Source of the DNA: JABMRP01 sp964444795
Lineage (GTDB): Bacteria; Planctomycetota; Planctomycetia; Pirellulales; Thermoguttaceae
Assembly: GCA_964444795.1 (NCBI GenBank)
Contig: CAYUIQ010000034.1
Location: forward strand, 1-47,806
Direction: 5' to 3'
DNA length: 47,806 bases
Position numbers and translations under genes: made by a program. Each line of letters opens with the position of its first letter. The first letter of the stretch is position 1. Shown here piece after piece: positions 42,100 through 47,806 of the stretch. The notes below the pieces were generated by a model. That model did no database searches. It was not told the DNA's origin and worked only from the letters and a program-made list of their open reading frames with translations.

Positions 42100-43932
42100 T
42101 CACAACGACAACACAAACTCGACCAAATCGTCAACCTCCGCCTCCGTCATCCGTTCAACTTGCCCGCGGGTGTTGCCGTGTCTGCCGTTTTGGATTAGGG
42201 CCTTTACCGTGGCGTGGCGGCCGTCGTGCAGGTAGGGGGCGGTGCGCCAACATTCGATCAGCCCCGGCGTGTCGAAGCGGGCGCTCTGGTCGAACGTGCC
42301 GTGCGTGTCGACGTCGTGACTGCGGCGATCGGTGTAGAGCGGCGCCGGGTGACAGGCGGCGCAACCGATGCGCCGGCTCTCGAACAGCGCCTTGCCGCGC
42401 TCGGCCGATGCGCTAAGGCGGCCGTCGACCAGCCGGGAGCTCGGCACGGGTCGCAGTGATTTCAGATACGCGTCGATCGCCGCGGCCTCTTCTTCGGGCC
42501 GTTCGGTGAATAGCGTATGCTCGATCCCGGCGCGAACGCCCGCCTCGGCCGACTCGCGGACCCCGGTCCACATGGCCGGCGGCGTGGCGTGGGAGTGCAA
42601 CATGCTCTTGGTGTTCTTCGCGTTGCCCACGCCGTCGTTGAGCAGATCCCAATTCAAAGCGTCGGTCCGGGCGTCGGGATGGCAGGTCGAGCAGCTTTGC
42701 CAATGCTGAAAACAGATCGTCGCGTCGTGAAAGAGCATCTCGCCCCGCTGCGTCGGGCTGAGTTTCGGCTCGGGACCCAGGCGGATCGTCTCCACGGCGG
42801 GTTCTTTCGGTCTCGTGTCAACCACTTCCACCGTGTCGGAAAACCGGCCGGCCACGTAGGCGGTCGACCCGGCCAGCACCAGCGACCGCGTGCCCGCGCC
42901 GCACAGCGGAATGCGCTTCCCAAAGGCGCCGAGAATGCCCGGGTAGTAGGGGCTTCCGCCACGGATCGGCGCATTGGCCGCATCGCGACGGAGTTTTTCG
43001 TACAGCGCGTGCGCATCGATCACGCTGAGTTCCCGACTACCGCCGTGCGCGATGCAGATCGACCGCCCGTCGGCCGTACACGCGACGCCCCAGGGATTGC
43101 CGGCCCCCATGTCGAGTTCGTCGAGAAAGAACGTATCTAGCAGCACTTTCTTCGACGTATCCAACACGCTGATCACGTTGTGGTTGATCCATCCGCCGGT
43201 CACCACGGTGGGTACGAGATGGAAATTGCCCAGCGTATGCGTGGCAAACGCGTACCGCCCGTCGGGCGAAAGACAGATCTGACGCAGCCCGGTCGAACCG
43301 TTGGGAAGCCGGACCACGACGCTCTGTCGCGTGGCCGTATCGACAAACGCAACCGTCGCCGCTACGTCGTAACTATCGGCCGCGTCGTCGGGCAGATGAT
43401 GGATCACCACAACCGTCTTGTCGTCGGGAGTCACGGCCGCGCCGACCGGCTCGCGCCCGACAGCCACTCGGGCCGTTTCCCGACCCTTTGCTATATCGAC
43501 GACCGAAAGACTGTTCTCGAACCGGTTGCATACGTAGAGCGTCGTTCCGTCGGCGGAGATCGCCGGCCCCATGCCCGTATGACCGACCGCGATCGTGCCC
43601 AGAGTTTCGCCCGAGGCGATGTCGACGACCCGAAGGTTGCTCCGCGGGCCGGCGGACGTGACGAAAAGCCGCTTCCCGTCGGGATGCACGACCAGCCCGG
43701 TCGGCGGTTGGAGAAGTTCGACCGATCGGGTCACGCGCCGCGTATCGACATCGACCCAAGCGATCCGCCGCGCTTCGTGACAGGCCACCAACAGCGTCTT
43801 CCCGTCGTTCGAGACGGCCATGGCACTGGGCCCCCAAAACGCGGACGGCTCGATGGCGGCGGCCGGTCCACAGCGCACGAAGAAGCAGACGAAAGTGAAG
43901 ATCCAGAGCAGACTCGTTCCTCGACGAATCAT
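42100..43932 (-). CDS. Secreted beta-propeller fused to di-haem cytochrome c peroxidase-like domain
   Basis: 610 residues from ATG 43932, which follows the SGNH gene stop by about 15 nt; upstream in-frame starts lie inside that gene. Signal peptide RRGTSLLWIFTFVCFFVRCG. Residues about 35-390 form a YVTN-type beta-propeller (TGLVVHPDGKRLFVTSAGP, GPAISADGTTLYVCNRFENS, NPWGVACTADGRSICIAHGG). The C-terminal 220 residues are MauG/CcpA-like with two haem sites, CSTCH (near 414) and CAACH (near 524), and the distal segment GLIECWRTAPYLHDGRHATV. It should carry out electron transfer or oxidation in the periplasm. It is the last gene of the DUF6807-sulfatase-SGNH cluster. Confidence 0.87.
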   Translation of the reverse strand: MIRRGTSLLWIFTFVCFFVRCGPAAAIEPSAFWGPSAMAVSNDGKTLLVACHEARRIAWVDVDTRRVTRSVELLQPPTGLVVHPDGKRLFVTSAGPRSNLRVVDIASGETLGTIAVGHTGMGPAISADGTTLYVCNRFENSLSVVDIAKGRETARVAVGREPVGAAVTPDDKTVVVIHHLPDDAADSYDVAATVAFVDTATRQSVVVRLPNGSTGLRQICLSPDGRYAFATHTLGNFHLVPTVVTGGWINHNVISVLDTSKKVLLDTFFLDELDMGAGNPWGVACTADGRSICIAHGGSRELSVIDAHALYEKLRRDAANAPIRGGSPYYPGILGAFGKRIPLCGAGTRSLVLAGSTAYVAGRFSDTVEVVDTRPKEPAVETIRLGPEPKLSPTQRGEMLFHDATICFQHWQSCSTCHPDARTDALNWDLLNDGVGNAKNTKSMLHSHATPPAMWTGVRESAEAGVRAGIEHTLFTERPEEEAAAIDAYLKSLRPVPSSRLVDGRLSASAERGKALFESRRIGCAACHPAPLYTDRRSHDVDTHGTFDQSARFDTPGLIECWRTAPYLHDGRHATVKALIQNGRHGNTRGQVERMTEAEVDDLVEFVLSL

Positions 43933-43946
43933 TTCGCGGTTGTCGC

Positions 43947-44840
43947 TTAAGGCTTGAAGAACGCGGTCAGGATTTTCGACAGGATCTGTTCGCCGTACGC
44001 GTTGGCATGCACGCGATCCCGGTAGAACCGGTGTGGATGTACCCCCGACGAGCGAACGTACTCGGCCCAAGGCGCCGTCATGTCGAGATAGCCGCACTTC
44101 TCCTCGGCGGCCAGTTGCTTCAGCCCGACGCCGTAATCACCCGTACCGGAGTAGGACACCTTGGCCAGTTCCTCGGGAACCCGCGGATCGGCCTGCGATC
44201 CGAACGTGCCGGTGGCCAGTAGTATCTCCACTTCCGGCAGCGAGCCTCGCAACTGGTGAATCACGGCGCGAATGTGGTCGATCTCGGCGCCTTGACTAAT
44301 GCCGCCGATGAAGACCAGGTCCGGCTTTCGCGGCACGACGTGTTTCGCCACGCGATCCTCTTCCTTGTAATGGCGGCAGGCACCTCCGCCGCGCACGTAA
44401 ACGGTGGCCCGAATGGCGGTCTTGGGGTAGGCTTCTTGCAGCTTGGCCACCCAAGCGGACCGCATCGTGTCGTTGACAATGCTGTCACCGATGGCCAGCA
44501 AGTGCAGATCGCCGCCCTCGGTCAGAAGGCGCCGCGTGCGCGGCAATCGCGACCAATCGGCTTTCGACACGGAAAACGTACCCGGCGGCATTTCCGCCTG
44601 GATCTTCGCGATCTGTTTCAAAGACCGCTCGGGCGTGGTGAAGATGTAGTAACCCTCCTCGGGGGTCTCTCGCTGGCGGGACGGCCGGTCGGGCGGAAAC
44701 TTGTTGGGCAGCGCCCCCCGCTCGGGAAACGTCACCGGCGAGTCGGCCATCATATCGGCAAGCGCTGTTGTGGAAGCCAGACCGACGAGTAGAAACAGTG
44801 GGGGGATGAACAGCGGACACGTTCTTGTTGTTGATGACAT
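43947..44840 (-). CDS. Secreted SGNH/GDSL hydrolase
   Basis: 297 residues from ATG 44840; AGGAGGAG lies ten bases upstream, whereas a GTG at 44861 would contain it. The N-terminus is a signal peptide (LFIPPLFLLVGLASTTALAD). Block I is LLAIGDSIVND (nucleophile Ser), block III-like residues lie in VYVRGGGACRHYKEED and DLVFIGGISQGAEIDH, and block V is DRVHANAYGEQIL (Asp and His). The family removes acyl groups from sugars or lipids. It sits between the sulfatase and the propeller-cytochrome gene; a palindromic element separates it from the sulfatase. Polysaccharide deacetylation is a reasonable inference. Confidence 0.84.
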   Translation of the reverse strand: MSSTTRTCPLFIPPLFLLVGLASTTALADMMADSPVTFPERGALPNKFPPDRPSRQRETPEEGYYIFTTPERSLKQIAKIQAEMPPGTFSVSKADWSRLPRTRRLLTEGGDLHLLAIGDSIVNDTMRSAWVAKLQEAYPKTAIRATVYVRGGGACRHYKEEDRVAKHVVPRKPDLVFIGGISQGAEIDHIRAVIHQLRGSLPEVEILLATGTFGSQADPRVPEELAKVSYSGTGDYGVGLKQLAAEEKCGYLDMTAPWAEYVRSSGVHPHRFYRDRVHANAYGEQILSKILTAFFKP

Positions 44841-44873
44841 GGCGTACTTACTCCTCCTCACTCAAGTGCGGTG

Positions 44874-44972
44874 GGTGCCTGGGGCCGAGTTGCGAGGAAC
44901 GAGCGACAAGCCCCCAGTCGCGGACAATCTGGGGGCTCCCCGCTCGTTCCTCGCAGTCCGACCCCAGGCACC
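44874..44972. repeat. Palindromic intergenic element, copy B
   Basis: Outer arms of about 32 bp (44874-44905 and 44941-44972, starting GGTGCCTGGGG) pair with about four mismatches. The inner hairpin AGCCCCCAG/CTGGGGGCT is the same as in copy A at 33337. It lies between the sulfatase and SGNH genes within a probable operon, so it will be transcribed. Confidence 0.9.
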
Positions 44973-44976
44973 GCCG

Positions 44977-45000
44977 CGTTCCGGCGAACACGGCTACAAG
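44977..45000. repeat. Short repeat related to the element downstream of uvrB
   Basis: Matches 19 of 24 positions of bases 14907-14930 (CGTTC-GGCGAAC-GCTACA core). It abuts palindromic copy B, only four bases after it. Confidence 0.6.
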
Positions 45001-45007
45001 TCGGTCA

Positions 45008-46420
45008 TTACTCCTTCTCTAGCAACCGGGGCGTCGGATTCTCTACCCAACCGGCCGGTCGCTGGCCCTTGCCGGGTCGGCCGACGTCGCCGAGGTCCTC
45101 CCTGGCCGCATCGGCCAAAGCTTGCAGCCGCTTGACGACCTCCGGATTCTCTGCCGCGAGATCGTTGTCCTCGTGGATATCGGCATCCAGATCGAACAGC
45201 TTCAGGGGCGACTTTCCCAGCGACTTTCCCCAGTTGCGTTTCTTGTCGGCCATGGCCAGGCAGAGCTTCCATTTGCCGGATCGCACGGCCTGGAGTTGAT
45301 CCATCTGGTAATAGTAAAAAGCCTCGTGCGGAGAAGCGGCGCCCGCCTCGCCGGCCAACAGGGGCCCGATGTCGCGACCGTCGAGAATCCGTCCCTCGGG
45401 CAGCTTCGCTCCGACCAGGGCGGCAAGGCTCGGCAAGAGGTCGATCGTCGAGGTGACCGCGTCGCACGTCGTGCCCGGGGCGATCTTGCCCGGCCAGCGA
45501 ACCACGCAAGGAACCCGCATGCCGCCTTCGTCGGTGCTGCCCTTCTTACCCCGCAACGGCAAGTTGCTGCCGGTCGACGCGCCGTTGTCGGAGGTAAACA
45601 CCACCAGCGTCCGGTCGTCCAAACCCAACCGCCCGAGCGTCTTGAGAATCTCGCCGGTCGACCAGTCGATCTCCTCGACCGCGTCGCCATACTTGCCCGC
45701 CTGCGACTTGCCGGCAAACTGTTCGCTGGCAAACAGGGGGACGTGGGGGAAGGTGTGCGGCAGGTAAAGGAAAAACGGCTTGGTGCGATTGGCCTCAATG
45801 AACCCGATCGCCTCCTCGGTGTATCGGCGGGTCAGCGTGACCTGCGAAACGGGCGCTTCAATCACTCGATCATCGCGCAACAGCGGCAGCGGGATATTCT
45901 TGCGGCCCATGTCGTTGCTGTAGGGGATGCCGAAATACGAATCGAACCCCTGACGCGTGGGGAGAAACTCCGGCTGGTCGCCCAGATGCCATTTGCCGAT
46001 ACACTTCGTCGCGTATCCCTGCCGTTTCATCACCTCGGCAACGGTCGTTTCCCGGGGATTGAGTCCCTTGTGATCGGCGGCAAACAACACGCAAAGGTTT
46101 CGGTCATTCTGGTGCAGGTTGACCCGCCGCGGATAGCAGCCGGTCATCAGACTCGATCGGCTGGGCGAACAGACGCCGCTGGTCGAGTAGAAGCTGGTCA
46201 GCCGGATGCCCTCCTCGGCCATGCGATCCACCGCGGGCGTGCGGATTTTGGTCGATCCGAAACAGCCCAGATCGCCGTAGCCCAGGTCGTCGCAGAAGAT
46301 GACGATGACATTCGGCTTCTCGGCCGCTGACGTAGCGGAAACGGCACAAAGGGCGGCAATGACGGTGAGGGCGGTTACGCACAACTGGCGATGAAACGGA
46401 ATGTGTGTGATGTTTCGCAT
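45008..46420 (-). CDS. Secreted arylsulfatase-family enzyme
   Basis: 470 residues; GGAGGAG lies nine bases before ATG. Signal peptide with LCVTALTVIAALCAVSATSA. The start of the mature protein VIVIFCDDLGYGDLGCFG gives the first metal ligands (Asp44, Asp45). C84-S-P-S-R88 in GVCSPSRSSLMTG is the site where Cys is turned into formylglycine. Further blocks are KWHLGDQPEFLPTRQGFDSY, FLYLPHTFPHVPLF and LVVFTSDNGASTG. It removes sulfate esters from glycans, typical of planctomycete polysaccharide use. It starts 6 nt after the DUF6807 stop, so the two are co-transcribed. The FGE-fold protein at 36.35 kb lacks the Cys pair, so the real activating enzyme is likely elsewhere. Confidence 0.95.
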   Translation of the reverse strand: MRNITHIPFHRQLCVTALTVIAALCAVSATSAAEKPNVIVIFCDDLGYGDLGCFGSTKIRTPAVDRMAEEGIRLTSFYSTSGVCSPSRSSLMTGCYPRRVNLHQNDRNLCVLFAADHKGLNPRETTVAEVMKRQGYATKCIGKWHLGDQPEFLPTRQGFDSYFGIPYSNDMGRKNIPLPLLRDDRVIEAPVSQVTLTRRYTEEAIGFIEANRTKPFFLYLPHTFPHVPLFASEQFAGKSQAGKYGDAVEEIDWSTGEILKTLGRLGLDDRTLVVFTSDNGASTGSNLPLRGKKGSTDEGGMRVPCVVRWPGKIAPGTTCDAVTSTIDLLPSLAALVGAKLPEGRILDGRDIGPLLAGEAGAASPHEAFYYYQMDQLQAVRSGKWKLCLAMADKKRNWGKSLGKSPLKLFDLDADIHEDNDLAAENPEVVKRLQALADAAREDLGDVGRPGKGQRPAGWVENPTPRLLEKE

Positions 46421-46426
46421 GGATGG

Positions 46427-47704
46427 TTACTCCTCCCAGTGGGTTTTGGTTGCGGCGGTGTAGGCTTTGTATTGTTTTTCCAGTGCGGCAACGTCCAACT
46501 CGCCTTTGTGGATCAGCACGCGATAGCCGATCCAGAAGGGTTTGCCCGGCTGGAATGTCTTGCCGTTGATGCCCGGCCAGCCGACACAGAGCGGACCGTA
46601 ATGGCGAGTGAGCCAGGTTGGGGGGGAATCGGGGTGCTCGGGATGGACCATGAAGGCCACGCCGCTACGTCCGAATACACTGCGTCCCGACCCGTCGGGA
46701 AACTCCGAACTGATATCGGCCCAGGGTAGCGGCGTGTTGACCAGATCGGTGCTGGTGGCGAGGCTGTCACCGGTGTGCGGCGTGGCACCCCGGGGTGTGG
46801 TGATGATCGCGTCTTTGCGCGGCCAGACGTTTGCCCGTATGGTGAGCCCCCCATAGCTCTTGCCGCCGCGGCCGCGAAGCGAGATGGGCCGGTCGACCGG
46901 TGTCCAGAAGAAATCGAGATCGATCACCCGGGTGTCGCCAGCCGCCTTATAGGTTCGCATCCACACGCGTTCGGTCATCACCTTCCGCGTGCCCAGGAAC
47001 CAGCCGTTTTCCACCGCCAACACGGCCGACCGCGGCCCGGGCTGGCTGGTGATCCAGCGGACGTACTTGGGTTGGAAATGGCGGTTCTCCCAGGAGTCGT
47101 ATTCCTTGCCGTCGATCCCGATATACGGCCACGACCAGAAGATGCCGTGATGATGGTAATGGTCCTTGGGAAAGTCGTCGGTGATCACCTCGCCGTCGAG
47201 CCCCCAGACCGGATGAATGTAGCCCGTGCGAAACTTGCGATGATCGCCGTCGGGAACGTGCTCGCCGTTGATCGTTCGATAGTTGTAGGCAAACACGGGC
47301 GAGTCGCCGTCGGAAACCCGCAGCGTCGTCTGTTCGACGTCGTTGACGTGGAACGCGTCCTTCATGACCGCCTCGACCGGCCGCACGCGAAAGCGGCGTT
47401 CTTTCTCCGCGCCGGCACGCGGCGGGATGGCGGCCAGCAGGGCGAATCGGTCCTTGCGGGCCGTGCCATCTTCGGCAATGGCCGGAACCAACTGCCCGAC
47501 GATGCGCACGTCGGCCGTACCTTCTTCGGTCAGTTCGCAGGCTCCGGCCTCCTTGATGCCGGCCGACTCGGGCAGATCGGTGCTCACCGTCAGCGTCACG
47601 TCCGCCGCCGGGACCACCAGCACGGGGCTCGCCGCTTCAGACCATGCGGGCAAGAAGCAGGTCAGTGCGATGAAACCGGTCATGCTTCGGAGTAGTGTTG
47701 TCAT
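46427..47704 (-). CDS. DUF6807 (PmoA-like) secreted protein
   Basis: 425 residues with a signal peptide (RSMTGFIALTCFLPAWSEA), TAGGAG eight bases before ATG. The core fits DUF6807: FAYNYRTINGEHVPDGDHRK, GYIHPVWGLDGEVITDDFPK, DHYHHHGIFWSWPYIGIDGK, GGLTIRANVWPRKDAIITTP and PGKPFWIGYRVLIHKGEL. The HHH cluster may bind metal. Its function is not established; it often sits next to sulfatases and dehydrogenases in planctomycete sugar-degradation clusters, from memory. It is the first gene of the run into the sulfatase. A 13-bp hairpin lies upstream at the window end. Confidence 0.86.
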   Translation of the reverse strand: MTTLLRSMTGFIALTCFLPAWSEAASPVLVVPAADVTLTVSTDLPESAGIKEAGACELTEEGTADVRIVGQLVPAIAEDGTARKDRFALLAAIPPRAGAEKERRFRVRPVEAVMKDAFHVNDVEQTTLRVSDGDSPVFAYNYRTINGEHVPDGDHRKFRTGYIHPVWGLDGEVITDDFPKDHYHHHGIFWSWPYIGIDGKEYDSWENRHFQPKYVRWITSQPGPRSAVLAVENGWFLGTRKVMTERVWMRTYKAAGDTRVIDLDFFWTPVDRPISLRGRGGKSYGGLTIRANVWPRKDAIITTPRGATPHTGDSLATSTDLVNTPLPWADISSEFPDGSGRSVFGRSGVAFMVHPEHPDSPPTWLTRHYGPLCVGWPGINGKTFQPGKPFWIGYRVLIHKGELDVAALEKQYKAYTAATKTHWEE

Positions 47705-47758
47705 CGTGGATCTCCTAGAGGTTTAGTCCGGTCAATGCACTTGTTTAACGCCCAGCCG

Positions 47759-47806
47759 AAGGCGCCGGCTTTCGTGGTCGTGGAACGCTGAAAAAGCCGG
47801 CGCCTT
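47759..47806. terminator. 13-bp inverted repeat at the window end, possible terminator
   Basis: Arms AAGGCGCCGGCTT (47759-47771) and AAGCCGGCGCCTT (47794-47806) are perfect, with a 22-nt loop. On the minus strand the first arm is followed by TTT inside the loop. Its gene lies outside the window, so direction is unsure. Confidence 0.5.

Overview
The window looks like a chromosomal segment of a planctomycete (phylum Planctomycetota, probably Pirellulales-like; order not proven). It is GC-rich with strong GC3 bias. It carries families typical of that phylum: a cytochrome/DUF1587-1595-1592-1588-1585 protein coupled to a DUF1552 protein, a secreted sulfatase, a DUF6807 protein, an ECF sigma/anti-sigma pair, and secreted TPR and BON proteins. 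There is no phage or transposase gene. Two anti-phage type loci and several dispersed palindromic intergenic elements are present.

Layout. 0-2.5 kb: the 3' part of a glycoside-hydrolase-like gene, tRNA-Val(CAC), and a tandem tatA pair with a clear promoter. 2.7-9.25 kb (minus): a four-gene operon encoding a secreted TPR protein, ExbB, ExbD and a TonB-like membrane protein whose C-terminus is a terpenoid-cyclase-like alpha/alpha toroid. 9.4-12.4 kb (minus): a lipoprotein, a BON-domain protein and a small membrane protein, each followed by a hairpin. 12.7-14.8 kb: uvrB. 15-17.4 kb: a small lipoprotein, an ECF sigma factor with its own ECF-like promoter, an anti-sigma-like membrane protein and a small secreted protein. 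17.5-18.7 kb: a NagA-like deacetylase. 18.9-20.9 kb: a Septu-like AAA ATPase/HNH pair. 21-25.1 kb: a small TPR protein, a secreted alpha/beta hydrolase, an A+T-richer alpha-L-fucosidase, and a remnant resembling the hydrolase C-terminus. 25.2-29.75 kb (minus): an eight-repeat carboxypeptidase-regulatory-like protein, a BioF/KBL-family enzyme and a lysine-rich mini-protein. 30-33.3 kb: the cytochrome-DUF1592/DUF1552 couple. 33.5-36 kb (minus): a FadL-like porin and ApbE. 36.3-37.5 kb: an FGE-sulfatase-fold protein. 38-42 kb (minus): an NAD(P)-binding protein and a single-chain type IIG restriction-modification enzyme. 42.1-47.7 kb (minus): DUF6807, sulfatase, SGNH hydrolase and a beta-propeller/di-heme peroxidase.

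How they fit together. Many genes suggest a polysaccharide-degrading, envelope-rich lifestyle: sulfatase, fucosidase, esterase-like hydrolase, SGNH hydrolase, DUF6807 and NagA. Several secreted c-type cytochrome proteins accompany them. The 2.7-9.25 kb operon is the best candidate for a poorly described system: a proton-motive-force-driven ExbBD motor linked to a transducer that has a TonB-type S-x3-H membrane motif and a proline-rich spacer, but a toroid head in place of the TonB C-terminal domain. All functions are inferred from motifs read by eye; no database search was run.
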